Assembly: GCF_014117325.1 (NCBI RefSeq)
Contig: NZ_CP059732.1
Location: forward strand, 5,283,001-5,347,000
Source: Spirosoma foliorum
GTDB lineage: Bacteria > Bacteroidota > Bacteroidia > Cytophagales > Spirosomataceae
DNA: 64,000 nt
Reading direction: 5' to 3'
Both the position numbers and the translations under genes were made by a program. The notes beneath the pieces are model-generated. The model did not search any database. It was not told the DNA's origin and saw only the letters and a program-made list of their open reading frames with translations. Of the stretch, positions 16,570 to 27,120 are shown piece after piece (the stretch's first letter is position 1; every line of letters begins with the position of its first letter).

Positions 16570-18468
16570 TTACATCCACTCCCAGGCGCTTTGGTAGGCA
16601 TTCAGCCCTTCCGAATACGCAATAAAATCAGCGTAAAACGGGAAACCTGCCAGTGTAGCGCTGTCGCCGACAATGATGAGTTTTTTGCGGGCGCGGGTCA
16701 TGGCTACGTTCATCCGACGAATGTCGGAGAGGAAACCAATTTCCCCTTCGGCGTTACTTCGGGTCATGGAGATATAGACAATATCGCGCTCCTGCCCCTG
16801 GAAACTATCGATGGTATTCACCGAAATCTTATCGCCATATCCCTGTAATTCAGGCACGCTAAGTAGTTGTTCTTTCAGGATATTTATCTGCTGCTTGTAG
16901 GGCGAAATGATCGCAATTGTTGGAAAATCCTGCTTCGAGTAACGCGTACTGAGATCGGCCACGAGTTGGGTCAGATGCCTGATCAGCAAGGCCGCTTCTT
17001 CGGGGTTTGTCGAGCTGGTGCCTTCCAGTTTTTCGTCGAAACCACAACCGGCAGTATCCACAAATACCAGCGATGTATCGCCGGCATACAGCGAATGCCG
17101 GGCTACGGATGCATGAGCCCGCACTTTGTTCCCGTAAAACACCTGCGACGAATAACCCATAATGTGCTCGTGCATTCGGTATTGCTCATCCAATAGCGAG
17201 ACGGCTTCGGGATGCAGATTTACGCATTTCTCCAGCAAGGTGTTACTCAAGCCTTTCCGGGCGGCTTCGGCTGATTTTATGGTAGGCGACAACTGACAGT
17301 GATCGCCCGCCAATACAACCTTCTGGGCTTTCAGAATGGGAATCCAGCAGGCGGGTTCCAGCGCCTGTCCGGCTTCATCGATCACAACGGTATGATACGT
17401 GAGATTTCGGACCGTGTAGTGATTAGCGCCGACCAGCGTGGCCGTAATCACCTGCGCTTTCGCAATCAGGTCATCGATAATGTACTGTTCCGAATTGCCG
17501 ACTTCCTTCATGATCCGGTGCGCTTCATCGAACAGGGCTTTACGCTGATCACGCTCGGCTTTGCCAAAATTGCGCTTGTATTTGTGCGCCATGTTCTTGA
17601 ACTCATTCGCCTGCTTTTTCAGTTTTTTGGCCTCCTTCATGTAAGGATGCTCGGCCATTTTATGATCCAGTGTCAGCGCCATCAATCGCTCCGATACCCG
17701 AGCCGGGTTGCCCACCCGAATCACGTTTACCCCTTCGTCGTGCAGCTTTTCGCTCAGCAGATCAACGGCGGTGTTACTGGGAGCAACCACTAAGATCTTC
17801 TTATGATCCTGCGCAATCAGGGCTTTTATGGCTTGTACCAACGTCGTGGTTTTACCCGTACCCGGAGGGCCGTGAACAATCGCCAATTCATTCGCAGTCA
17901 GTATTTTCCCGACCGCCGATACCTGGCTCGGATTCAGTTTGGGCAGGTATGGCGTTGGAATATCTGGATGAAACGTCGGCGATTTCTCGCCCGTCAGAAT
18001 GGAAATCAGGCGATTGTCCGATTTCTCGCCCAACGCATTGGCCTGTTTGAGGGCCTCCTCCATTTCGTTATAGCTGTTGTCATCGAACAGCACTTCAACA
18101 CCCAGTTTCCCATCTCTCGACCAATCGGGCAACTCATCAGTACGCAGGGTAATTTTGGCCCGATTGCCCCCCTGATACGAAATCGTCCCCTCGACCCGGT
18201 CGTTTTTAGGATCGTGATTACTGAAAAACACAGCGGGCATGCCAAACCGGAGCTGGTGCGGAATATCCTGATGGGTCGTCCGTTCCACTTCGACCGTCAG
18301 ATAATCTCCCCGGCTCATTTCAGAACCTCGAATAGCAATCGGATACCAGGTTAAGCCATTGGCCCGACGTTCGGCAACGGAAGTTGTTTCAGTGAGTTTA
18401 CGGTATTGAGCACGGTCTTCTTCTCGTTCAACCTTGAGTAAATCGAGCAGATTTTTAAAATAATCCAT
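16570..18468 (-). CDS. SF1 (Upf1/IGHMBP2-like) DNA/RNA helicase
   Basis: 632 residues. An N-terminal beta-barrel region (about 30-135) precedes the helicase core. Walker A GPPGTGKT is at 200-207, Walker B is VIDEAGQALEP, motif III GDHCQLSPT, motif IV-like SLLDEQYRMHEH, motif V VNTIDSFQGQERDIV and motif VI MNVAMTRARKKLIIVGD. The DEAG box and Q-rich motif III place it with the Upf1-like SF1B helicases (5' to 3'), often annotated AAA domain-containing or IGHMBP2 family. It is a single gene; the biological role in bacteria is poorly known. Start is ATG 18468. Confidence 0.93.
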   Translation of the reverse strand: MDYFKNLLDLLKVEREEDRAQYRKLTETTSVAERRANGLTWYPIAIRGSEMSRGDYLTVEVERTTHQDIPHQLRFGMPAVFFSNHDPKNDRVEGTISYQGGNRAKITLRTDELPDWSRDGKLGVEVLFDDNSYNEMEEALKQANALGEKSDNRLISILTGEKSPTFHPDIPTPYLPKLNPSQVSAVGKILTANELAIVHGPPGTGKTTTLVQAIKALIAQDHKKILVVAPSNTAVDLLSEKLHDEGVNVIRVGNPARVSERLMALTLDHKMAEHPYMKEAKKLKKQANEFKNMAHKYKRNFGKAERDQRKALFDEAHRIMKEVGNSEQYIIDDLIAKAQVITATLVGANHYTVRNLTYHTVVIDEAGQALEPACWIPILKAQKVVLAGDHCQLSPTIKSAEAARKGLSNTLLEKCVNLHPEAVSLLDEQYRMHEHIMGYSSQVFYGNKVRAHASVARHSLYAGDTSLVFVDTAGCGFDEKLEGTSSTNPEEAALLIRHLTQLVADLSTRYSKQDFPTIAIISPYKQQINILKEQLLSVPELQGYGDKISVNTIDSFQGQERDIVYISMTRSNAEGEIGFLSDIRRMNVAMTRARKKLIIVGDSATLAGFPFYADFIAYSEGLNAYQSAWEWM

Positions 18469-18622
18469 TCACAAAGGTAACGAGTTCTAGTGCCACCTTT
18501 TACCCCACCCATTACCACTCACGAATTAATCAACAACCTCACTTCCCTGTTTTGCGTTGAATTCTTACTTTTAAGACAGCGGCCTGGCATTGCTGATTCA
18601 AGAATCAACAACTCAACTCATC

Positions 18623-20542
18623 ATGAAAATCAGTTCACTTGCGTTCGTTTTTCTTTGTACAGTTTCCGGCTCATTTGCCCAGATTAGCCAGCAGCAGATG
18701 ATTGAAGACACCGTGGTTGGCTGGTACACAAAGCTCACTCCCGCCGACAAACCCGTGAGACCAATCCAATCGGGCGGGCAAACGTTTTCGATCCGGCAGC
18801 AGGAAATCAACAACCTATTTGTACAATGGATGCAGCAAACCTACACGCCTGTAGCAGGCATTGGTGTTTTCCGAAAACGGTACTACGCAAAAAAAGACGA
18901 GTACTTCCCGCATGCGTACGGCATATTTTTTCAGGCCTATAATGTCGATTTCAAAACCCTGGATAAACAAGGCCATTTCAAACCCATCGACGAAACCTGG
19001 GTGCCTTTTCAGATAGCAGCCAATGTCGTATTCGATTTCAATCAGGCTTATTACCTCAACACGCCTTCGCAGTACATCTTTACGCTATTACCGAATGGCT
19101 ATATGGAGAGCGACTTCTTTCTGAAGCGGTTCAAGGATGCAGACCCCAAAATCCACCCGAATGTCTACAAGTACATCACAACGGTAAACAGCGGTGCCAT
19201 GACCGTTTATTTAGCTCCCGGCAATAAATTACCCATCCGGCAGCTGACAAAAGGCGAGTTTCTCGATCTATCTGACGTGTCGTTTGATCGCTATTTAGCT
19301 GAAAAACAGAAAGAAATTGTCCGCCAGTTCAACGGCGAGAAGGCTCAAAATGAAGCCATGACCTCAGAGCGGGAGAAGATCAAAACCTATCGCGAAAAAC
19401 TGAAAGCATTAAAGAACCAGTACAGTGGTCGCCTGAACGAGCCAGCGGTGATTCGGGATATGCAACCAACCATTTATACCGTTGATGGCTCTGTGGACCC
19501 GTTCAAGATTGATCCTTTCTCTACCAATCTAAAGCATTCGTACGGCGTGTATACGTACGAATCATCAGTCTACGAAAAATGCCTCACCGATCAGCCCCAG
19601 TGGATTGCTATTACTTTTCCGTATGCCACCAAGGAAGATGGCCGCAAGAAATATGAGCTGTTTCGGGCCATTACGGAGCATTTCAACTTCGATTATGTCT
19701 ACGATTATTTCTTCAATCCCGAGAAAGTTAAAGGGCAACCCTACCGACCTGTCAACGAGGAGTTACTGAAAAAGACGCTGGCTACTTATAGCAAACGATC
19801 CTACTGGACTAATTCGGCAGCGACCGGGGCGGCATTGCCTCCTGGTGTTCTTTTTCAAGACAATTTTGCTAATAACGAAGTCGGTAATCGCCCAGCGGGT
19901 TGGTTCTTTTCTTCGTATGGAAAAGCGTCGCAGGTAACAACCGTAAAGAACTTACCAGGCAAATGGCTGCAACTCGGCTACAACAACAAGGTCGATCCGA
20001 CGGCGTTGCCTAAACCACTTCCGGAGAATTTTTCGATGGAATACGATGTCGCTACGGACGAGTTTAGTTCCCGAACAGGCGGAGAAGTCAGGATGGAGTT
20101 GAATGGTGGCATGAAGGGCGACCGCAAACGTGCGTCTACGTACATAAAAGTCATTATCACGGCGGGCAATGAAGGAGATTTTCAGAACAATAATTACCGG
20201 GGACAGGCAAAAGTTGAAGTGACTAGTTACCCGTTGGTCAAATCCAATACGTATGTCGAAGCCGGTGGGGAATCGATCAAGCCGCTCACCGTTTTTACGA
20301 ATCGCCAGAACAAGGTACACGTAAAGTTGCTCAAGCGAGGTTCAGAAGTCACGCTCTTTGTCAACAACAAGCCCGTCATCCTCCCATCCGATTTTAAAAG
20401 CAAATATGGCAAACCCTGCGAATACTGCGTCATACCAGCCGGTGTTCAGTTTAGCGCCATCAACTGGGAAAACTGGACGGTCGGCACTGGTAACGAAAAC
20501 GTGAATGTTTATATCAGCAATGTGAAAATTAGTAAAGAGTAA
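18623..20542 (+). CDS. Large secreted protein with C-terminal jelly-roll-like domain
   Basis: 639 residues from the ATG at 18623, where a signal peptide begins (MKISSLAFVFLCTVSGSFAQ). A 33-nt longer frame lacks this. The N-terminal 400 residues match no family I know and include a charged helical stretch (QKEIVRQFNGEKAQNEAMTS through KTYREKLKALKNQY). From about residue 410, VLFQDNFANNEVGNRPAGWF starts a LamG/DUF1080-like beta domain that ends VNVYISNVKISKE, the usual ending of such jelly rolls. Likely exported, carbohydrate- or surface-related; the function is unknown. Confidence 0.75.
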   Translation: MKISSLAFVFLCTVSGSFAQISQQQMIEDTVVGWYTKLTPADKPVRPIQSGGQTFSIRQQEINNLFVQWMQQTYTPVAGIGVFRKRYYAKKDEYFPHAYGIFFQAYNVDFKTLDKQGHFKPIDETWVPFQIAANVVFDFNQAYYLNTPSQYIFTLLPNGYMESDFFLKRFKDADPKIHPNVYKYITTVNSGAMTVYLAPGNKLPIRQLTKGEFLDLSDVSFDRYLAEKQKEIVRQFNGEKAQNEAMTSEREKIKTYREKLKALKNQYSGRLNEPAVIRDMQPTIYTVDGSVDPFKIDPFSTNLKHSYGVYTYESSVYEKCLTDQPQWIAITFPYATKEDGRKKYELFRAITEHFNFDYVYDYFFNPEKVKGQPYRPVNEELLKKTLATYSKRSYWTNSAATGAALPPGVLFQDNFANNEVGNRPAGWFFSSYGKASQVTTVKNLPGKWLQLGYNNKVDPTALPKPLPENFSMEYDVATDEFSSRTGGEVRMELNGGMKGDRKRASTYIKVIITAGNEGDFQNNNYRGQAKVEVTSYPLVKSNTYVEAGGESIKPLTVFTNRQNKVHVKLLKRGSEVTLFVNNKPVILPSDFKSKYGKPCEYCVIPAGVQFSAINWENWTVGTGNENVNVYISNVKISKE

Positions 20543-20581
20543 AGGGCTAGTTTTTTCGACAGGATTGAGAGAATTTTTCAC

Positions 20582-20697
20582 GTGGTGTCAGTTTCTTAAA
20601 ACTGACAAGCGAGGTTTCTCAAAACCTCGTTAAGTTGATAATCTATTCGATAGGTTTTAAGAAACCTATCATGTCAGTTTTAAGAAACTGACACCAC
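20582..20697. repeat. Three-lobed inverted repeat
   Basis: Outer perfect 26-bp arms at 20582-20607 and 20672-20697 (core GTCAGTTTCTTAAAACTGAC) enclose two small hairpins, GCGAGGTTT...AAACCTCG (20609-20629) and GATAGGTTTTAAGAAACC... (20649-20670). The three lobes share the AGGTTT/TTAAGAAAC theme. A single diverged arm occurs at 11516. Confidence 0.85.
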
Positions 20698-20772
20698 AAC
20701 ACCCATGGAAATTCTGTAGTTTCAGTAAATTGCCGAATAAACTTTTTCTCTTCTGTCAATCAGAATACAACC

Positions 20773-22639
20773 ATGAAGCAACTCGTTTACCTGTTGGTGG
20801 CGCTTGTGCCTTTGCTCACGCATGCTCAAACGCCAGACTCAACCTGGTTTAAGGCTAATTACACCAAGAAAGAACAATACATTCCGATGCGGGATGGCAC
20901 CAAGCTGTTCACATCCATTTACATGCCAAACGACAACGCCGAAAAGCACCCGATTTTAATCTCCCGGACGCCTTATTCCTGCGCGCCCTACGGTGAAAAG
21001 GAGTACCGGCCCTTCTATAGCAACCATTACAAAGAATACCTGAAAGAAGGTTACATTATGGTGGTGCAGGATGTGCGGGGCCGCTGGATGAGCGAAGGCG
21101 TATTTGAAGATGTGCGCCCGTTTAAAACCGATAAAAAAGGGAAGGACTTTGATGAAGCCAGCGACACCTACGACACCATCGACTGGCTCGTGAAAAACAT
21201 ACCGAACAACAACGAAAAGGTGGGCGTTTTCGGGATTTCTTATCCAGGCTTTTACACAACAATGGCAGCTCTGAGCAACCACCCGGCCTTAAAAGCAGCC
21301 AGCCCACAAGCCCCTGTTACCGACTGGTTTCTGGGCGATGATTTTCACCACAACGGCGCGTTCATGGAGATGGACGCCTTCAATTTCTACCTCCGTCGCG
21401 GGTTCGGCTTTCCACATCCCAAACCAACCACAGTTGGTCCTAAAGGGCTGTCAGTGCCAACTAAAGACAGCTACGACTTCTATCTGCGTAGTGGTTCACT
21501 GGCAAATCTGACCCGCTTTGCGGGCGACAGCGTTCGGTTCTGGAATGAGATGATGCAGCACCCGAATCTGGATGCTTGGTGGAAGGCGCGCAACGTTCGG
21601 AATTTCGTTGACGGCATTTCACCAAATGTAGCCACATTAGTTGTCGGTGGTCTGTTCGATGCCGAGGATTGTTTTGGGGCCTGGTCTACGTACAAGGCCA
21701 TTGAAGGCAAAGCGAAGAACAATAACAAGATCATTATGGGCCCCTGGTTTCATGGCCAGTGGGCAGGCCGGGGCAGTGACGGCTCATCGTTGGGTAATGT
21801 GAAGTTCGGCAGCCCGACGAGCACGTATTATGCGGAGAATGTGGAAGTTCCTTTCTTTAATTATTATCTGAAAGGAAAAGGGAGCATCGACAAAATCAAG
21901 GAAGCGAACATCTTCTTCACGGGCGAAAACAAGTGGCATCAGTTCGAGAAGTGGCCACCTGCCAGCACATCGGATCGTGATCTGTATCTCCAAGCCAACG
22001 GAAAGCTGGGCTTCACCAAACCTTCGGCGAGTGGCGCTTTCTCGGAATATGTCAGCGATCCGGCCAAACCGGTTCCCTATGCCGAAGGCGTTAAAGCTAA
22101 CCGCACCCGCGAATACATGACCGACGATCAGCGCTTTGCCGCCAGTCGTCCCGATGTTCTGGTTTTCCAGACGGATGTTCTAACCGAAGACTTAACATTG
22201 GCCGGTCCGCTCGTCGCCGATTTGCAGGTGAGCTTAAGCGGTACAGATGCTGACTTCATTGTCAAACTAATCGATGTATTCCCTGATGATTTTCAGTACA
22301 GCGCGGCCGATGCTTACATCATGAATGGCTACCAGAAGATGGTTCGGGGTGAAGTGTTCCGGGGGGCGTTTCCGCAAAAGTTTCGAGAAACCAGAGCCAT
22401 TTATTCCGGGTCAGGTTACCGAAGTGAAATACACCCTTCCCGACGTAGCGCACACCTTCCAGAAAGGACACCGGGTAATGGTGCAAATCCAAAGCACCTG
22501 GTTCCCACTGGTCGACCGGAATCCGCAGAAATACGTGGACATCTACCACGCGAAAGACAGCGATTTCCAGAAGGCGACTATCAAAGTGCACCACGGCGCT
22601 ACAGCAGCTAGTAAGATTATTTTGCCTGTGAGCAAGTAG
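20773..22639 (+). CDS. CocE/NonD-type X-Pro dipeptidyl-peptidase-like hydrolase, frameshifted
   Basis: Signal peptide (1-19), then an alpha/beta-hydrolase: GISYPG with nucleophile Ser156, Asp in GGLFDAEDCFG, His in GPWFHGQW, and a C-terminal X-Pro beta domain. The first frame runs on to a stop at 22611, but its sequence becomes nonsense after residue 530. The normal ending (PGQVTEVKYTLPDVAHTFQK then GHRVMVQIQSTWFPLVDRNP) continues in the +1 frame to 22639. The switch point is a run of six G at 22361-22366. Five G would restore a 621-residue protein of normal length. It is either a true mutation, a slippage site or a sequence error. Family members hydrolyse acyl-amino acid esters or peptides. 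Confidence 0.85.
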
Positions 22640-22750
22640 AGACCGGTCCGCCGGTGCGGCAACCCTTTGCGTCTCTCAAGCGTCAGCAAGCTTCGCATCA
22701 TATCAGCAAAACCATCCGGTTAGAGAAGACGCAAGGGATTGCGTCTCTAC
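22636..22750. repeat. Imperfect inverted repeat between two hydrolase genes
   Basis: AACCCTTTGCGTCTCTC on the left and AGAAGACGCAAGGGATTG with GCGTCTCTAC on the right form an imperfect inverted pair. GTAGAGACGCAA-type repeats are common in environmental genomes. It bridges the CocE stop and the serine hydrolase start. Confidence 0.55.
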
Positions 22751-22755
22751 ATATC

Positions 22756-24213
22756 ATGACAAAAAACCTTCTCTTACTTACTTCGGCCCTTCTAAGCGCC
22801 TATCTCTCAACTGCCCAGTCAATTCCAGATTCTCTAGCAACCAGAGTTGACAAGCTATTTTCGGAATGGAATGGGACTGGACGGCCAGGGGCGGCTGTGG
22901 GGGTTCTGCATGGTGGCAAGCTCATTTATGCCAAAGGTTTTGGGGAGGCTGATATAGAAACGGGAGCGCCTGTTACACCCACAACCATATTCCATGTGGC
23001 CTCCGTTTCCAAGGAGTTTACCGCTTATGGAATTGTGCTGCTGGCGCAGGAAGGCAAGTTGTCGCTGGATGACGACATTCATAAGTACCTGCCCGAAGTG
23101 CCGGATTTTGGGCAGAAAATCACAATTCGCCATTTGATTCACCATACGAGCGGCCTGCGCGATCAGTGGGCGTTGCTAACAATGGCGGGCTGGGATATGA
23201 GTGATGTGATTACGAAACAGCATGTATTTAACCTCGTCAAACGGCAGAAGGAATTGAATTTTGCTCCCGGTGCTGAATATCTCTATTGCAATACAGGCTA
23301 TACACTATTAGCCGAAATTGTAGCCCGCGTGGGCAAGCAGCCGTTTCGGGAGTGGATGAAACAGCGGGTGTTCACACCGCTGGGCATGAAAAATACACTG
23401 TTCTACGACGATGACGAGCGCATTGTGAAAGGGCGAGCGTACTCATTTCATCGCTCTAACGACCTGTCGGCAGGTTTTTTCAAGAAAAGTGTGCTAAGCT
23501 ATGCCAACGCCGGAGCCACCAGTTTATTTACTACGGTTGAAGACCTGGCAAAGTGGATCAACAACTTTAAAAATACAACCGTTGGGAATGCAGCTACAAT
23601 GACCCAAATGCTGGAGCGAGGTCGGTTGACCAAGGGCGATACCATTCCGTATGCTTTCGCGTTGGTACACGGTACGCACAAGGGGTTACCGTATTACGGC
23701 CACAGTGGAGCCGACGCGGGCTTTCGATCCAACATCACGTACTTCCCAAAAGAGGATTACGGCTTTATCGTATTAAACAATCTGGCCGAGACTAATCCAA
23801 CGGGCAAGGCATTGGAGATAGCCGATATTTATCTGGCTGCCTACCAGCAAAAAGGGAAAGAGACTCCCACTCCACCCAAAGCCCCAACGACCGACAAAAA
23901 GCCGGACAAGCTCGTCAGCGCCGATTATGTGGGCCGGTATTACAGTCCTGAATTAGAAGCGATTTATACCATTCGTCCAAAGGGTGATGGCCTCGAACTG
24001 GTGCATGTCCATCATGGCGAGGTTGCATTGAAACCAACCGATAAAGACAAATTCTCGACCGATTGGTGGTTTGCCTCAACCATCGACGTTGTCCGAAATT
24101 CGAAAAATATCGTCAGTGGCCTGCGCATGTCAAACGGCCGTGTCCGGAACCTGTGGCTGATTCGGCTGCCCGATGATTTCGATGCGGCCAAGCCACCTGT
24201 GGCGGGGAAATGA
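22756..24213 (+). CDS. Secreted serine hydrolase (beta-lactamase/PBP fold)
   Basis: 485 residues from the ATG at 22756, which opens a signal peptide (ending STAQ). The upstream frame to 22654 is repeat sequence. Active-site motifs of the class C beta-lactamase fold: SVSK at 83-86, the Tyr-x-Asn motif YCN in YLYCNTGYTLLAEIV, and HSGADAGFRS as the third element. A C-terminal extension (about 380-485) after a proline-rich linker (TPTPPKAPTTDKKPDKL) forms a beta domain, common in Bacteroidetes members. Likely an esterase or D-aminopeptidase-like enzyme in the periplasm rather than a true beta-lactamase. Confidence 0.9.
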   Translation: MTKNLLLLTSALLSAYLSTAQSIPDSLATRVDKLFSEWNGTGRPGAAVGVLHGGKLIYAKGFGEADIETGAPVTPTTIFHVASVSKEFTAYGIVLLAQEGKLSLDDDIHKYLPEVPDFGQKITIRHLIHHTSGLRDQWALLTMAGWDMSDVITKQHVFNLVKRQKELNFAPGAEYLYCNTGYTLLAEIVARVGKQPFREWMKQRVFTPLGMKNTLFYDDDERIVKGRAYSFHRSNDLSAGFFKKSVLSYANAGATSLFTTVEDLAKWINNFKNTTVGNAATMTQMLERGRLTKGDTIPYAFALVHGTHKGLPYYGHSGADAGFRSNITYFPKEDYGFIVLNNLAETNPTGKALEIADIYLAAYQQKGKETPTPPKAPTTDKKPDKLVSADYVGRYYSPELEAIYTIRPKGDGLELVHVHHGEVALKPTDKDKFSTDWWFASTIDVVRNSKNIVSGLRMSNGRVRNLWLIRLPDDFDAAKPPVAGK

Positions 24214-24250
24214 GGTTTTCTAAAACTGTTATTAAAGTTTTGTAAATGTG

Positions 24251-24334
24251 TTTTTGTCATTCCGACTTTAGGAGGAATCTCAAGTTCCGTATCAGTCAAG
24301 CTTGAGATTCCTCCTAAAGTCGGAATGACAAAAA
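24251..24334. repeat. TTTTTGTCAT-family hairpin, copy C
   Basis: Perfect 34-bp arms at 24251-24284 and 24301-24334, starting TTTTTGTCATTCCGAC and ending AGGAATCTCAAG, loop of 16. Sequence differs from copy A in both arms together. Confidence 0.92.
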
Positions 24335-24425
24335 ATCTTCATATGGCTTCTGATTATGTACAATCAGGGGTTCAGTATCATGCTAAAAGCCACTGTTATT
24401 TACTTACAACCTGAACTATAGATCA

Positions 24426-27119
24426 ATGACCATGTACTTCCTGAAGCGAGCTTTTTTACTTGCATTATTTAGCTGCTGTTGGCTAGCCACCTCACCCAGC
24501 ACAGCCCAGCAAAAACCGATTCCGAAACCCGAAGAAACCCTCGGCTTTCCCGTTGGTGCCGATTTCCATCTAGCTACCTACGAACAATCCTTGGCCTACT
24601 TTAAGAAACTCGACGAAGCCAGCGATATGGTCAAGCTGGTGCATGTCGGTGAAACATCTGAAGGTCGGCCCTGGTACTTTGCGTTGATCTCGTCGAAGAA
24701 GAATCTCGATAATATTGATAAGTACCGAGCCATTGCGCAGCGGCTCGCGCATCCTGCGGGACTTACAGACGAGGAAGCCAAAAAGCTATCGATGGAAGGA
24801 AAACCATTGGTGCACATCGACGGCGGCTTGCATGCATCGGAAGTCGCGGGGGCGCAGCATACCATTTCATTGGCTTACAATATGCTCAGCAAAGCCGATG
24901 ACCCCAAGATCAAGAACATTCTGGACAATGTGATTTTGCTCTTGTGGCCGTCGCTCAATCCGGATGGCCAAACGATGATTGGCGACTGGTATAAATCGAA
25001 TGTTGGAACGCCGTTTGAGATTGCTCCTCCGCCATTCTTGTATCAGAAGTACGTTGGGCACGACAATAACCGTGATGCCTACATGCTCAACATGATCGAA
25101 TCGCGGGTGGTGGCGCGCACCTGGCGCGAGTGGGAGCCGAATATCATTTTTGTGCATCACCAAACCTCTCCCTTCCCAACGCGCATCTGGTTACCCCCTT
25201 TTGCTGAGCCGATTGCCTCGCAAACGCCACCCATCATTGCCCGCGAAGTCAACATGATTGGCATGGCAATGGCGCAGGCGCTGGAAAGCAACGGACAGAA
25301 GGGAGCCACGCACATGGGGACTGGTTTCGATGCCTGGTATCCGGGCTATATCGATTATATGCCGGTGTTGCAAAACATCCCGGCGTTCTGGACCGAAACG
25401 GCTTTGTACAATTACGCCACCCCCCATTTTTACACCGTCCGCGATTTCCCGCAGGACAAAAAAGAGTTTCGGGTAGAGTCGTTGTATTCGAGTCCTTGGC
25501 CAGGGGGCTGGTGGCGAATCAGCGATGCGATGGCCTACATGGAAACGGCTTCGCTGGCCACCCTCGACTATGCGGCCAAGTACAGCGATGTGCTGCTGTA
25601 TAACCGCTATCAGGCTGGACGAAACACCATCAAAAAATACGAACAGGAGCCGCCTTACGCCTATTTCATCCCCCAAAAACAACGCGATCTCGCCCGACCA
25701 GCCGAGCTTCTGCGCCGACTAGCCTTTCATGGTATTCGCATTGGTCAGTTAACGAAAGATGTCGCTTTTGATGGCCGCAATTACCCTAAAGGAACTTGGG
25801 TCATTCCGATGAATCAGGAGTATGGTGAATTGACCAAGCAACTTCTTGATGTACAAGCGTATCCTGACCTGCGCGAATTCCCCGGCGGTCCTCCTGAACA
25901 ACCTTACGATGCCGCTGGTTGGACACTCCCGTTACAATTTGAACTGAACGTCATTCCGGCAATCAAACCGTTATCTCCCGAGCTAAAAGGAGCAATTCAG
26001 TTGGTTAGTGGAACTGGAAAAGATTGGAAAACGGATGATAAGAAAGATGCCACACCCGCCGATTTTGTGGCAGGGATTGGCTTTGATACGAACCCGGTTT
26101 CGGCAGGAATCAAAGTACCCGAGGGAAAACTGACGGGAACCGGGACCGTGTTGCTGGTTAATCCGGCGGAGAACAATGCGTTTAAAGTCATTACGCGCTC
26201 ACTCAAAGCGGGCGGAAGTGTCAAATTTACTAAAGAAGCTCAGCGTTACGCGATTAGCGGTCTGGCTCGAACAACTCTGGAACCCTGGGTTAAAGACTTA
26301 GGACTCAATGCCGAATTGACTACCAATACATCGGGGGCAACGGTGAAACCGCGCATTGCCATCTACAAACCCTGGACAGCCAGTATGGACGAAGGTTGGT
26401 CGCAGTGGATTCTGGAGCAGTTTGAGTTTCCGTTCGCGATCATCACCAACACCGACGTGCTCGCCAGTGATCTCAACGACCGCTTCGACGTGATCCTGAT
26501 GGCCTCCGACCGACCACGGAACCTGAAAGACGGATTTGCGAAAGGAGCCGTGCCACCTGCCTACGAAGGGGGGGTAGGAACTCTGGGCGCTGCGAACTTA
26601 ACCAACTTTGTCAGTCAGGGTGGAACGCTCGTTTGCCTGAACGAGAGCAGCGATTATGCCATCGAAGCCCTTCATCTGCCTGTAAAAAACGTAGTAGCGG
26701 GTGTCAACGCCAAAGACTTTTTTACGGGAGGATCAATCCTGGAAGTAGAAACCGACCCGACGCACCCGGTCATGGCTGGAATGCCTACCCGAGCCGCTGT
26801 TTTTGTGGATGATAGCCCCGTGTTTGCTACGCTCGATGGCTTCAAAGGGCAGGCTCTGGCCAAGTTTTCAACCAGTGGTTCGCCCTTACGATCAGGCTAT
26901 TTATTGGGCGAAAAATACCTACAGGGGTATGCCGCTTCGCTGGATGTGCAACAAGGGCAAGGGCATGTTATTCTGCATGGTTTCCGGCCACAATGGCGTG
27001 GCCAACCGTTGGGCACATACCGCGTTTTACTTAACTCTGTGCTCTATGGTGGTGATGTCGCCAAAGGACAATATGGCAAGCCAGATTTCTGGAAATCACC
27101 GGCGTTAGTGAAGCCGTAA
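24426..27119 (+). CDS. Secreted M14-family zinc carboxypeptidase-like protein
   Basis: 897 residues with a signal peptide (ending STAQ at about 28). The M14 domain covers about 40-400: the zinc motif HASE places ligands His136 and Glu139 in GGLHASEVAG, NPDGQTMIGDWYKSN is a substrate-binding stretch, FVHHQTSPFPTRIW supplies the third ligand region, and WTETALYNYATP the catalytic Glu region. The following 450 residues include a glutamine-amidotransferase-like or beta-helical part typical of the large Bacteroidetes M14 proteins. Probably a periplasmic peptidase. ATG 24426 and a second ATG at 24432 are equally possible starts. Confidence 0.9.
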   Translation: MTMYFLKRAFLLALFSCCWLATSPSTAQQKPIPKPEETLGFPVGADFHLATYEQSLAYFKKLDEASDMVKLVHVGETSEGRPWYFALISSKKNLDNIDKYRAIAQRLAHPAGLTDEEAKKLSMEGKPLVHIDGGLHASEVAGAQHTISLAYNMLSKADDPKIKNILDNVILLLWPSLNPDGQTMIGDWYKSNVGTPFEIAPPPFLYQKYVGHDNNRDAYMLNMIESRVVARTWREWEPNIIFVHHQTSPFPTRIWLPPFAEPIASQTPPIIAREVNMIGMAMAQALESNGQKGATHMGTGFDAWYPGYIDYMPVLQNIPAFWTETALYNYATPHFYTVRDFPQDKKEFRVESLYSSPWPGGWWRISDAMAYMETASLATLDYAAKYSDVLLYNRYQAGRNTIKKYEQEPPYAYFIPQKQRDLARPAELLRRLAFHGIRIGQLTKDVAFDGRNYPKGTWVIPMNQEYGELTKQLLDVQAYPDLREFPGGPPEQPYDAAGWTLPLQFELNVIPAIKPLSPELKGAIQLVSGTGKDWKTDDKKDATPADFVAGIGFDTNPVSAGIKVPEGKLTGTGTVLLVNPAENNAFKVITRSLKAGGSVKFTKEAQRYAISGLARTTLEPWVKDLGLNAELTTNTSGATVKPRIAIYKPWTASMDEGWSQWILEQFEFPFAIITNTDVLASDLNDRFDVILMASDRPRNLKDGFAKGAVPPAYEGGVGTLGAANLTNFVSQGGTLVCLNESSDYAIEALHLPVKNVVAGVNAKDFFTGGSILEVETDPTHPVMAGMPTRAAVFVDDSPVFATLDGFKGQALAKFSTSGSPLRSGYLLGEKYLQGYAASLDVQQGQGHVILHGFRPQWRGQPLGTYRVLLNSVLYGGDVAKGQYGKPDFWKSPALVKP

Positions 27120-27120
27120 T

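Noticed and set aside
22756..24213. Beta-lactamase conferring resistance
   Set aside because: The SVSK/YCN motifs are shared by many esterases and D-aminopeptidases; the C-terminal extra domain and context point to a general serine hydrolase.
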